A stretch of DNA of 37,268 nucleotides from SURF-21 sp964510515 (GTDB lineage Bacteria > Actinomycetota > Geothermincolia > Geothermincolales > RBG-13-55-18), in NCBI GenBank assembly GCA_964510515.1, contig CAZEAU010000022.1, positions 1 through 37,268 on the forward strand, in the 5' to 3' direction. The notes below the pieces were generated by a model that was not told the origin of the DNA, did not search any database, and saw nothing but the letters and a program-made list of their open reading frames with translations. Shown piece after piece: positions 17,370 through 25,091 of this stretch. How positions within the stretch are numbered: the first letter of the stretch is position 1; each line of letters opens with the position of its first letter. The translations under genes were made by a program, and so were the position numbers.

Positions 17370-18128
17370 ATGCTGCCCCTTTTCGATCGCAACCCCACGC
17401 GCAGGACACCGCTGGTCACCCTGGGCCTTATCGTCGCGAACGCCGCCGTTTTCGCCTACATGCTCTTCCTCGACGCCATGGCCTACGAGTCCTTCATCTA
17501 CCGCTTTTCCGTGGTGCCCTGGGAGATCGTGCACGCCAGCCACCTTCCCGCGGAGGCCATGCGGCAGCTTTTCGGATACACCATGGCGGCGATGCCCGAC
17601 AAGCAGGTGTATCTCGCGCTGCTCACCTCCCTCTTTCTACACGAGGGCTGGTTGCATCTCCTGGGGAACATGCTTTTTCTGTGGATCTTCGGGAACAACG
17701 TCGAGGACGTCCTGGGGCATCTGCCCTACCTGGCTTTCTACCTCATGTGCGGGCTGTTCGGAACCATTGCCCACGTCGCCGTCCACCCGCAGAGCTTCAG
17801 CCCGCTCCTGGGGGCGAGCGGGGCGATCTCGGGGGTGTTGGGCGCCTATCTCATCCTCTATCCCCGCGCCTGGATATGGACATGGGTCTTCCTGGCCATC
17901 ATCCCCGTGCCCGCCTTCGTGGTCATCGGCTTCTGGATCGCGGTGCAGTTCGTGCAGGGGATAACCTCCCTGGGCGGAAGCGCCGTGGGCACGGCCTTCT
18001 TCGCGCACCTCGGGGGGGTTGCCATGGGCCTGATGGTCACGGGGGTGTTCTATCCCGCATTGCGCCGCCGCCGCGACCGGCTCATGCGGCTCCCCGGGAC
18101 GGCGTGGTGGGAGCGCAAGGGCGCTTGA
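17370..18128 (+). CDS. Rhomboid family intramembrane serine protease
   Basis: A 252-residue membrane protein with six or seven transmembrane segments. The rhomboid signature is complete: HLLGNMLFLWIFG (His96, Asn100) in helix 2, GASG with nucleophile Ser150 in helix 4, and FAHLGG with base His213 in helix 6. It cleaves transmembrane substrates inside the membrane. The start is ATG 17370; the GGGGGGAG upstream is rather distant. It ends eight bases before the convergent M23 peptidase gene. Confidence 0.93.
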   Translation: MLPLFDRNPTRRTPLVTLGLIVANAAVFAYMLFLDAMAYESFIYRFSVVPWEIVHASHLPAEAMRQLFGYTMAAMPDKQVYLALLTSLFLHEGWLHLLGNMLFLWIFGNNVEDVLGHLPYLAFYLMCGLFGTIAHVAVHPQSFSPLLGASGAISGVLGAYLILYPRAWIWTWVFLAIIPVPAFVVIGFWIAVQFVQGITSLGGSAVGTAFFAHLGGVAMGLMVTGVFYPALRRRRDRLMRLPGTAWWERKGA

Positions 18129-18135
18129 GGGAGCG

Positions 18136-19164
18136 CTACCTGTCCGCCGCGAGCAGGATGGGGTAGGGATTGACGGCGGCGCCGCCGCCGGGATGGACCT
18201 CGAAGTGGAGGTGGGGCGGCCCCCCCCGGGCGTTGCCGGTGTCCCCCACGTAGCCGATGATGGTGCCGGCGGCGACATGCCCGGTGGCGGAGAAGCCAAG
18301 CAGGTGCATGTAGTAGTAGACGTGTCCGTCGTCACCCGCCAGGCGCACGTAGAGGCCGGCGTTCTTGCCCTCTCCCTGGTTGATGGTGCCCGAGACGCAG
18401 GCCACGCACGGCGTTCCCGACGCGGCGAAGACATCGCAGCCCTGATGCAGGTGTCCGGTACGCGGCGCATGCCAGTCGTTGGTGAAGGAGTGGGGACCCC
18501 TGACCGGAAAGATGAAGGAACCGATCGGTGTCATGAAGGGGGTGCCGCCGCCCCCGGTCGCCGCCAGCAGCTGCAGTATCTCCTGATTGACGGAGTCCAG
18601 GTAGGCCTGCTGCTCCTGCAGGGAGGCCTCCATGGCCTGGCGCTTGGCGTTGACCGAGCCCAGCAGCTGTCGCTGCTGCGCCTCCTTCTCCTCCAGGATC
18701 CTGTGCCGCTCTCCGATCTCCTCGCGCAGGCTCTTGACCTCGTCGAAGATACGAAAATCGCGGTTGCCGATATAGGAGAAGAAGTCGTAACGGTTGAGGA
18801 AATCGTCCAGGCTCGTCGATTCAAGCAACACCTCTATGGAGCTGACCTCGCCCGATTTGTAAATGGAGCGCAGGCGGTCGTTGAGGATGGTGCGGGCGCG
18901 CTTGTAATCGCTCTGCGCCTTCTCCAGCTGTTCGCGGTTTCTCTCTACCTCGGCGCGGGTGAGCTCGTATTCGCTCAGCGCCGTGCTGTATTCCTGCGCC
19001 AGCCGCTGCGACTCCGCCTTCATGTTCTCGATCTGCCCCCTCACGCGGTTCGCCTCCGCCTGTTTTTCCACCAGGGTGGCGGAGAGGGCGGCGGTGGGCA
19101 CGGCGGCCGCGCAGAGCAGCGCGAGCGCAGCAATCAGAAGGGCGGGATGGCGGCGTTTCTTCAC
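18136..19164 (-). CDS. Secreted M23 peptidase with N-terminal coiled coil
   Basis: A 342-residue envelope protein. Residues 1-29 form a signal peptide (MKKRR, hydrophobic core, cleavage after ALSA). Residues 32-200 are a long two-part coiled coil as in EnvC/FtsX-associated peptidases (PcsB, CwlO type). Residues 213-342 are a LytM/M23 domain with zinc ligands His240 and Asp244 (HQGCD) and the HLH motif (His318, His320), plus His287. All ligands are present, so it should be an active peptidoglycan endopeptidase, probably controlled through the coiled coil. The start is GTG at 19164, seven bases after GGAGG. No FtsE/FtsX genes are adjacent. Confidence 0.92.
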   Translation of the reverse strand: MKKRRHPALLIAALALLCAAAVPTAALSATLVEKQAEANRVRGQIENMKAESQRLAQEYSTALSEYELTRAEVERNREQLEKAQSDYKRARTILNDRLRSIYKSGEVSSIEVLLESTSLDDFLNRYDFFSYIGNRDFRIFDEVKSLREEIGERHRILEEKEAQQRQLLGSVNAKRQAMEASLQEQQAYLDSVNQEILQLLAATGGGGTPFMTPIGSFIFPVRGPHSFTNDWHAPRTGHLHQGCDVFAASGTPCVACVSGTINQGEGKNAGLYVRLAGDDGHVYYYMHLLGFSATGHVAAGTIIGYVGDTGNARGGPPHLHFEVHPGGGAAVNPYPILLAADR

Positions 19165-19370
19165 TCCTCAACCTCCGCTGCCGTCCGCTTCGGGCCCACG
19201 GGGCGCAAGCGGTCGCCTGTGTACAACATCCATATAGATAGTATCATGCGCGCACCCCGATTCCTTTAGCGCTTTGCGCGCCTGCCCATTCCTTCTGTTA
19301 TTAAAATGGATTGCAGTTGCTGAAGTCAATGCTTGTTGATAATGGCGGGCAGGCCCACGGGCGGGTCTTC

Positions 19371-19379
19371 TGCTAGTAT
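19371..19379 (+). promoter_or_regulatory. Extended -10 promoter of the second ABC exporter
   Basis: TGCTAGTAT matches TGn plus a four-of-six -10 hexamer, 36 bases before the ATG. No clear -35. Confidence 0.4.
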
Positions 19380-19414
19380 TAGGCACGAAACGCGGTGATC
19401 CTCGGAGGGTGCGC

Positions 19415-20326
19415 ATGATCTCGGTGGTGGACATAGGCAAGGAATATGCGGGGGTCAAGGCGCTCGACGGCGTAACGCTCAGTGTCGCTAAGGGGGAGAG
19501 GTTCGGGCTCATCGGCCCCAACGGCGCCGGGAAGACCACGCTCATCCGCATCCTCACCGGCCAGGTCGCCCCCAGCCGGGGAGAGATACTGGTGGAGGGA
19601 GCGCCCGTCGATCCCCTCGACCCGCGCTACCGCCTGCGCGTGGGCCTGGTTCCCCAGGATCCTGCCCTCTACGGGAGGCTGAGCGCCCGCGAGAACCTGG
19701 CGCTGCTGGCCGGGCTGTACGGCGTCGAGAGGCGGGAGGCCCGGGAGAGGGCGGCCCGGCTGCTCTCCTGGGCGGGCCTGGAGGGCCATGCGGACAGGCA
19801 GGCGCGTTTCTTCTCCCGCGGCATGCAGCAGCGCCTGAGCCTGGCCATGGGGCTGGTGCATGAGCCGGAGATCATCTATCTCGACGAGCCGACCTCGGGC
19901 CTGGATCCTGAGGCCCGCGTCTCCCTGTGGGAGCTCATCGCGCGCCTGGCCGAGGAGGGCAGGTCCGTCTTTCTCACCACCCACAACATGGAGGAGGCGG
20001 ATCACCTCTGCGACAGGCTGGCCATCCTGGTCTCGGGGAAGCTGCGCGAAGAGGGGACGCCGGAACGCATCAAGGGCCTGCTGGGAGTGGATCGCCTGGA
20101 GATGCGCCTGCAGGAGGGAGGGGCCGCCCGGCTCGATTCCCTGTGCGCCCGCCTCGGGCTGTCCTGGAAGATGGAGGGGGACCTGGTCACGCTCACCGGC
20201 CCCGACCTTCCGGCCAGGCTCCCGGAGATCGTCTCCGAGCTGGCGGGCTCACTGCGCGACCTGCGCTATCGCGAGGTGACCCTGGAGGACGCCTTCCTGC
20301 GCTTCATGCGGGAGGAGGAGACATGA
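19415..20326 (+). CDS. ABC transporter ATP-binding protein
   Basis: A 303-residue ATPase of the drug/antibiotic exporter (DrrA/CcmA) class. Walker A GPNGAGKT (34-41), Q-loop VPQD, signature FSRGMQQRL (the canonical Gly is kept after SR), Walker B IIYLDEPTSGLD and H-loop TTHNMEE are all present. The C-terminal 85 residues are the exporter extension. ATG 19415 is chosen over GTG 19409 because GGAGG (19404-19408) is then six bases away instead of touching the start. The stop overlaps the permease start (ATGA). Substrate unknown. Confidence 0.94.
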   Translation: MISVVDIGKEYAGVKALDGVTLSVAKGERFGLIGPNGAGKTTLIRILTGQVAPSRGEILVEGAPVDPLDPRYRLRVGLVPQDPALYGRLSARENLALLAGLYGVERREARERAARLLSWAGLEGHADRQARFFSRGMQQRLSLAMGLVHEPEIIYLDEPTSGLDPEARVSLWELIARLAEEGRSVFLTTHNMEEADHLCDRLAILVSGKLREEGTPERIKGLLGVDRLEMRLQEGGAARLDSLCARLGLSWKMEGDLVTLTGPDLPARLPEIVSELAGSLRDLRYREVTLEDAFLRFMREEET

Positions 20327-22017
20327 GGGGGATGAAGGCCCTGCTGGCCAAGGACTGGAAGCTCATCGCGCGCAACCGCCTGCTCCTCGTGGTGCTCATC
20401 ATCTACCCCTTCCTGATCATGGGGGTGATCGGGGCCGCCTTCTACGACGTGGGACGCCCGGTGCCCATCGCCCTGGTCGACCTGGACCGCGCCGGCGTGG
20501 GTGGAGAGGCATGGAGCGGCGCCTCGCCCTCTTCCGCGGCCGGGCTCGAGAGGCGCTTTCGCCGCCGCGGCGTGGGCGTGAGGGCCTTCGCCGGCGGAGG
20601 GGAAGCGAGGGCCGCGCTGGCCGGCGGGGAGGTGAACGCCCTCATGGCCTTCGCCGTGGCGGAGGGGCCGCCTTTGTGGCTGGGAGCGGAGCTGACCCCG
20701 GAGGGCATCGCCTTCATCCTGGCGGACATGCGGGCAGGCGCGGAGGGCTGGGGGGAGTTCGCGGAAGGCGGGGAGGCCGAGGCGGCGCTGGCGCAAGGCC
20801 GGAGCGACGTGCTCCTGGCGGTGCGGGAGGCCGATTACCCCCACCTCGGAGAGAGCATATGGCTGGGAGGGGAGAGCCTGGATGCGGAGGGCCTCATCGC
20901 CGTTTATGGCGGAGAGGTGGCCGATATTCGCGCCTACGCCAGCGAGGAAGAAGCCCGGGGAGACCTGAAGAGAGGCCGGGTGGACGCGGTCCTGGTGCTG
21001 CCGCGCGGCTTCGTCCATTCCCTGAAGACGCTGGACGAGGTGGCGCAACTGCCGGTGATCATCGACCAGTCCAACCTGGTGAAGGCGGAGTTCGCCGAGA
21101 CGAGCATCAGGGGCTTCCTCTCCCGCATCAAGGACGGCGTGGTGGAGAACAAGACGCAGGCGGTGGTCGCCGGGCTGCGCGTCCTCGTCGGCGGCGGGGA
21201 CTTTTTCGGCACCAGGGTGGTCGGCCTGGAGCAGATCAGGGATAACCTCCTGGAGCTGCGGGCAGCTCTCGAGGAGCGCCCCGACCTGGCGGAGAAGGTG
21301 GAGGAGGGGATCGGCCTGGCGGACACGGTGATCGCGGATATCGAGGAGGCAGCGGCTTACCTGCGCGGCACCGCCCTCCCCATCGAGCTCCATCTCTCTT
21401 CCGTGGCCGGCAGGTCGCTCTCCGCCAGGGACGCCGTGGTGCCCTCTCTCGTCGCTCTCTCCATCCTGTGGACCGGCGTTCTCTGCGGCGCCATCCTCAT
21501 GGTCATCGAGGACGAGGAGGGGATGCGCGTCCGCCTCGCGTTGAGCGAGATGGGCCCTTTTGCGCTGGTGGGCTCCAAGCTGTTGCTGACCACGGCGGTG
21601 GTCTTTGCCCAGTCGGCGGTGATGCTCGCCCTTGCCACGGGGGCCTTCGGCGTTTACGCCTCCAACGCGGCGTCGGCGCTGCTGGTGATAGCGGTCGCTT
21701 CCGTTTCCTGCATCGGCATCGGGCTGGTCATCGCGGCCTTCGCGCGCCAGGTCGCGGGCGCGGTCATCCTGAGTGTGCTGGTCAGCTTTCCGCTCATCTT
21801 CATGACCGGGGCGGTGTTCCCCCTCTCCCAGATGCCGGTTTTCATGCAGTGGGTGGCGAGGGCCATCCCGCTCACCTATGCCATCGAGGCCCTTGCCGGG
21901 GTCATGTTGCGGGGGGAGACGCTGGCGGATGTGGCCTGGAGCCTGCTGGCGCTGCTGGCCTTCGGAGCGGGGTGGCTGAGCATCGGGTCCCTGCTGGTGA
22001 GAAGAAAAGGGAGGTAG
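20323..22017 (+). CDS. ABC-2 permease with a large external domain
   Basis: A 564-residue permease. One transmembrane helix (about 19-43) is followed by an extracytoplasmic region of about 330 residues and then five more helices (about 375-545) with the ABC-2 hallmark SFPLIFMTGAVFPLSQMP. This is the YhgE/Pip-like or LinearmycinR-type layout for exporters of hydrophobic compounds. The external region contains two similar segments (around 85-125 and 195-240, each with an A-x-E-E/G-A-R repressive motif and an LVLP or LMAF strand), suggesting an internal duplication. It is coupled to the ATPase by a four-base overlap. Confidence 0.9.
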   Translation: MRGMKALLAKDWKLIARNRLLLVVLIIYPFLIMGVIGAAFYDVGRPVPIALVDLDRAGVGGEAWSGASPSSAAGLERRFRRRGVGVRAFAGGGEARAALAGGEVNALMAFAVAEGPPLWLGAELTPEGIAFILADMRAGAEGWGEFAEGGEAEAALAQGRSDVLLAVREADYPHLGESIWLGGESLDAEGLIAVYGGEVADIRAYASEEEARGDLKRGRVDAVLVLPRGFVHSLKTLDEVAQLPVIIDQSNLVKAEFAETSIRGFLSRIKDGVVENKTQAVVAGLRVLVGGGDFFGTRVVGLEQIRDNLLELRAALEERPDLAEKVEEGIGLADTVIADIEEAAAYLRGTALPIELHLSSVAGRSLSARDAVVPSLVALSILWTGVLCGAILMVIEDEEGMRVRLALSEMGPFALVGSKLLLTTAVVFAQSAVMLALATGAFGVYASNAASALLVIAVASVSCIGIGLVIAAFARQVAGAVILSVLVSFPLIFMTGAVFPLSQMPVFMQWVARAIPLTYAIEALAGVMLRGETLADVAWSLLALLAFGAGWLSIGSLLVRRKGR

Positions 22018-22098
22018 GATCGGCGGCTCCGCGGGACGGCGCGCGGCGGCGTGAGGGGAGATAAGGGGGCGCGAACTCATGTTATTGGCGCCCGAACC

Positions 22099-22107
22099 TG
22101 CTAGAAT
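22099..22107 (+). promoter_or_regulatory. Candidate extended -10 promoter
   Basis: TGCTAGAAT matches TGn-TATAAT with one mismatch in the hexamer. Predicted transcription begins near 22114, directly at the frameshifted reading frame that follows. Confidence 0.4.
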
Positions 22108-22115
22108 TGCCCTGA

Positions 22116-22276
22116 GTCGCGGCGGAGCTGAAGGCGCGGGGTCTCGATGTGGAGACCCCGGGCAGGGTCTCGCCCGGGTTCTTCTCCGGCGAGATCAAGC
22201 GGCCCGAGGCGGTGATACGCGCCCTGCGGAGGGCGGCTACAAGGTCATGCGCGAAGAAAAAGTCCTGCGCATGTGA
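22116..22276 (+). pseudogene. Small frameshifted gene, family unknown
   Basis: From 22116 the frame reads VAAELKARGLDVETPGRVSP and on to VIRALRR with almost every codon ending in G or C, as in real genes here. At about 22233-22235 one base appears to be missing. The sense continues in the next frame as GYKVMREEKVLRM and stops at TGA 22274-22276. The codon at 22116 is GTC, not GTG. A one-base deletion, a sequencing error, or a programmed frameshift would all fit. The GTGA at its end overlaps a possible start of the YjbQ-like gene. The product would be about 52 residues and is not recognised. Confidence 0.5.
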
Positions 22277-22302
22277 GCGAGGAGGAGGCAGGGAAGGCAG
22301 AG

Positions 22303-22722
22303 ATGCCGCTTCATACCACGTCCCTGGAGCTGGCGGCGCACGGGGACTCGGACATCATAGACATCACCCGGCGGGTGCAGGAGGAGGTCTCCCGCTGCCC
22401 CTTCAGCGACGGCATGGTCACCGTTTTCGTGCCCGGTTCCACGGGAGGCGTGATCGCCCTCGATCTCGACCCGGGGCTGGACGGAGGCATCGAGGGGGCT
22501 TTCGAGCGCTGGGCCTCCAGGCAGAGGCGCACCGTCCCTGGCGGCGGCCGCGGGAGCGACAACGGCGGCGCGCGCGCGCGCTCCTCCCTCGTCGGCCCCT
22601 CGCTGAACATAAGCTTCAAGGAGCGGCAGCTCGTTCTGAGGGCAGGGCAGCAGATAGCCTTCGTGCAGTCAGGCAGCCGCCCCCGCAGGCGCGTCCTCAT
22701 CCTGCAGATAATGGGAAGTTAG
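22303..22722 (+). CDS. YjbQ/UPF0047-like protein lacking conserved histidines
   Basis: A 139-residue protein with the UPF0047 fold pattern: LELAAHGDSDIIDITRRVQE, MVTVFVPGSTGGV, DPGL, SSLVGPSL, GQQIAFV and RPRRRVLILQIMG. In typical members the HxT motif and the HAH or HSH motif hold the metal or active site. Here they read G45-S-T and G89-A-R91, so three histidines are missing. YjbQ proteins have been linked to thiamine-phosphate synthase activity, and this copy is unlikely to retain it. ATG 22303 is chosen after GGGAAGG. GTG 22273, overlapping the upstream frameshifted gene, is the alternative. Confidence 0.8.
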   Translation: MPLHTTSLELAAHGDSDIIDITRRVQEEVSRCPFSDGMVTVFVPGSTGGVIALDLDPGLDGGIEGAFERWASRQRRTVPGGGRGSDNGGARARSSLVGPSLNISFKERQLVLRAGQQIAFVQSGSRPRRRVLILQIMGS

Positions 22723-22767
22723 CAAAGGAGTCGAGAAATAGCTCGAAAGACGGCCGCGCGATCCGGG

Positions 22768-23259
22768 GTGGGGCGCGGCAGCGGCGGGTGGCTGGACAGG
22801 TTGTCATCCTTCCCCGCCCTGGGCTGGGGACTCCTTTATTACGCCGCGCTCTTGACCGCCTACCGCTACCTGGCATACGAGTTCGCCGCCGCGAGGCTCG
22901 ACCGCCAGCTGCCGGGCTTCGTGAACATTCTCGCGGTCACCGCGGTCCTCTTCGCATACCTGCTCGCATGCTCCCTGCCCCCCTTCCTGCGAGCCAGGTC
23001 GAGCCGCCGCCGCCCGCTGTGGCGGGGGATGGAGTGCTTCGCCTGCTACCTCCTGGTCTCACTGGCGCTCGGCGCGGTGTTCGCGGCGTTCAGCGAGGGG
23101 AGCTGGAATACGCTGAGCGGCGTTTGTGCTTCAGGCGCCGCGTGGGCCCGCATAGGCTCTTTCGCCGCCCTAGTCGCCGTCTTCGCCTTCGCGTCGTGGC
23201 GTGGTGGCAAGTACGCGGAGGCGCACAGGAGGCGCGTAAAACGGCGCCGGAGGCGGTAG
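22768..23259 (+). CDS. Small four-helix membrane protein
   Basis: A protein of about 163 residues with four hydrophobic segments (about 17-37, 51-72, 90-107, 129-144) and a very basic tail (HRRRVKRRRRR). The family is not recognised. GTG 22768 is the first standard start but has no RBS. A good Shine-Dalgarno AAAGGAG (22724-22730) lies seven bases before an in-frame ATA at 22738, which would give ten extra residues (ARKTAARSGV after the start). The true start may therefore be an ATA or a mutated ATG. No operon partner is evident beyond the YjbQ-like gene just upstream. Confidence 0.65.
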   Translation: MGRGSGGWLDRLSSFPALGWGLLYYAALLTAYRYLAYEFAAARLDRQLPGFVNILAVTAVLFAYLLACSLPPFLRARSSRRRPLWRGMECFACYLLVSLALGAVFAAFSEGSWNTLSGVCASGAAWARIGSFAALVAVFAFASWRGGKYAEAHRRRVKRRRRR

Positions 23260-23329
23260 AAAGACTGTTCCCGCCGCCGGGAGGCGGAAGAGGCTCGCCG
23301 CGGGTCGTGAGCGCAGCGGGTGGGGCGAT

Positions 23330-24574
23330 TCAGGCGATGTCTCCGCGGTCGAAGCCGTCGACGAGGGCGATCATGAAATCCAGGGAGCGCCTGAGCGAGC
23401 GCGGGTCGACGTTGTCGTGAGCGTCGTCGGCGCTCCTCCAGTGACGGGGAGGGCGCGAATCCTCCCGCGTGCTCACGGTCATGGCCTTGCGGCCGCGGGA
23501 GAGGAGCTGGAAACCCTCTCCGAGGTACAGGGCGTTGCGCCGCCAGGAGGCATCGAAGTGAGGGTGGGCATCGCGGACCTGGCCGAAACATGCACGCAGC
23601 TTGCGGCCGGCCCGGAAGGGAATGAGGCGGCCCTCGCGCCGGTAAGCCACGGGAAAACCCCTCCCCATGCCGTCCATGAAGATGTAGTGGGCCCCCCCCA
23701 GCTCCCTGCGGTTGCGGCGCAGCAGTCGCCGGGCACCGGCTCCCCCGGAGCAGGCGGCGCCGGTGCAGACCAGCCATAGTGCGGTGTCGCGCGGCGGGCG
23801 TGCGGATAGGGAGCGGGCAAGCTCCAGCAGCACCGCTACCCCGGAGGCGTTATCGTTGCCGCCCGGGGTGGCGGAGCCCGTGGCCTTGCACAGCAGGGCG
23901 GCGGCGGCGAGGGCGGGGAGGACGCTCAGGGCCAGGCCGAGGTGCCAGAAGAGGTCGAGAGCCTCCTTCTCCATGCTCAGCAGGAACCCGGCGTAGGAGA
24001 CGGTGAAGAGCATGAAGAGGGCGGCAAAGGCGGCGAAGTCCGCGAGGAAGGCGATGCGGGCGAAGCGCTGAAAACCGCCGCGGCGGTAGAAGGCGGAAGG
24101 GGGCGAATCCAGGTGCGCGGCCAGCACCAGCGTCTTTTGCGGCGCGCGCTGCGGCTGCAGGCGCGCGACCACGTTCTGCGAATGGCGCTGCGGCTGCAGG
24201 CGGGCGAAGGGGCTGCGCCCGTAGTATTCGAGCAGGAAGAGCAGGAAGCCGAGGCAGACGAGCGCGTAGGAGAGGTGGCTGTTGGCGGGGAAGGTCACCA
24301 CCCCCAGGAGCGCCGTGAGATGGACGAACAGTTCGCTCCATGCCGTGCTTGTGGGTGCGCGGAAGGCCTGGACCTCCACCTCGAGACCCCGTGCCTTCAG
24401 CTCCGCCGCGACGAAGTCGGCCGCCGCCTTTTCGCCACCGCTTCCCGCCGGCCGCGGTCCGATATCCCTCGCCAGACGGCGCACGGGCCTGGCGATACCC
24501 TTCTCCCTCTGCCCGGCCCTCTCGCCCCTGTCTGCGCTGACGGTATGATGCAGGATGCGATCGCTTCCGTCCAA
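23330..24574 (-). CDS. M28-like membrane peptidase homologue, probably inactive
   Basis: A 414-residue protein with an M28 aminopeptidase fold split by hydrophobic helices (about 83-117, 175-200, 209-229). Zinc ligands His154 and Asp156 (AAHLDS), Asp241 (GGNDNASG) and a C-terminal His378 (RHWRSADD) are present. The usual EE pair (catalytic base and ligand) is replaced by Ala-Cys in TGAACSGG (271-278), so catalysis is doubtful. ARLQPQR occurs twice (124-130 and 137-143) from a DNA duplication. The start is TTG at 24574, five bases after GGAG. Convergent with the membrane gene at 22768. Confidence 0.8.
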   Translation of the reverse strand: MDGSDRILHHTVSADRGERAGQREKGIARPVRRLARDIGPRPAGSGGEKAAADFVAAELKARGLEVEVQAFRAPTSTAWSELFVHLTALLGVVTFPANSHLSYALVCLGFLLFLLEYYGRSPFARLQPQRHSQNVVARLQPQRAPQKTLVLAAHLDSPPSAFYRRGGFQRFARIAFLADFAAFAALFMLFTVSYAGFLLSMEKEALDLFWHLGLALSVLPALAAAALLCKATGSATPGGNDNASGVAVLLELARSLSARPPRDTALWLVCTGAACSGGAGARRLLRRNRRELGGAHYIFMDGMGRGFPVAYRREGRLIPFRAGRKLRACFGQVRDAHPHFDASWRRNALYLGEGFQLLSRGRKAMTVSTREDSRPPRHWRSADDAHDNVDPRSLRRSLDFMIALVDGFDRGDIA

Positions 24575-24643
24575 GTTGGCTCCAACCTCTGCGCCTCAGA
24601 CGGCGCCATCATCACCGGTAGTACACGTCATCCGGTCAAGCCA

Positions 24644-24663
24644 GCGCCGGCAGGTGCCGGCGC
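24644..24663. repeat. Perfect 9-bp inverted repeat
   Basis: GCGCCGGCA and TGCCGGCGC are separated by GG. It sits beside the AT-rich patch that should contain the leftward promoter of the M28-like gene, so it could be an operator or a leader hairpin. Confidence 0.6.
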
Positions 24664-24715
24664 GAATATCATACAATATTTCCACAGACCCCTACCCGTT
24701 ACCTGCAGGCTCATC

Positions 24716-24744
24716 GCGGCGCCCGCGTCCGCGCGGGACGCCGC
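24716..24744. repeat. Strong GC hairpin
   Basis: GCGGCGCCCGCG (24716-24727) pairs with CGCGGG (24732-24737) and CGCCGC (24739-24744), leaving one bulged A. No T-run on either strand, so it is not a standard terminator. Confidence 0.5.
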
Positions 24745-24799
24745 ATGGCTGCGGGCGGGCGCAGGGAGGAAGTGCGGGCAAGGACATTACCCGCCACGC

Positions 24800-24829
24800 T
24801 TGCGGCTGCACAAAGGCGTCGGATAGAAT
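24800..24829 (+). promoter_or_regulatory. Promoter of the xseB-dxs-tlyA-nadK-recN operon
   Basis: -35 TTGCGG (24800-24805), 18-nt spacer, -10 TAGAAT (24824-24829). It is the last promoter-like site before five closely linked genes. Confidence 0.5.
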
Positions 24830-24923
24830 CCGAGTATGGCGTGAGGGGACTGCGGGGCGCGCGGTAGCTATTGCCTACGCCGCTTCCCCGGCGTGGCGGC
24901 GATACCCGGAGGAGGAACGGGAC

Positions 24924-25091
24924 TTGGCGCAGGAAAAAAAGAAAGACCTCGGGGAGGAGCTGGAGGCGGTGCGGCAAAAGGTGAACGCCCTGAGGGAGGA
25001 CCTGGATGCGGACGAGGCCTTGCGCCTGTTGGACGAGGCGGTCACGGAGGTCGAGAGCATCGGGGAGAGGATTGAGGAAGCGGGGTCATGA
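24924..25091 (+). CDS. xseB: Exodeoxyribonuclease VII small subunit-like protein
   Basis: A 55-residue, highly charged, all-helical protein (ELEAVRQKVNALREDLDADE, then ALRLLDEAVTEVESIGERIE). It aligns by eye with the two-helix XseB core (LEeIVerLEsGelsLEeaL pattern), although the first helix is short. Gene position supports this: xseB commonly precedes dxs, tlyA, nadK and recN. The start is TTG at 24924, eight bases after GGAGG. The stop overlaps the dxs ATG (ATGA). XseA is not in the window. A generic coiled-coil protein is the alternative. Confidence 0.55.
   Translation: MAQEKKKDLGEELEAVRQKVNALREDLDADEALRLLDEAVTEVESIGERIEEAGS

Larger units (their letters stand above)
24575..24923. other. 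Divergent intergenic region (349 nt)
   Basis: It holds a perfect palindrome at 24644-24663, an AT-rich patch (24664-24681) with possible -10 hexamers on both strands (TACAAT 24672-24677 plus strand; TATGAT 24673-24668 minus strand), a strong GC hairpin at 24716-24744, and the rightward promoter at 24800-24829. No gene was found in it. Confidence 0.55.
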
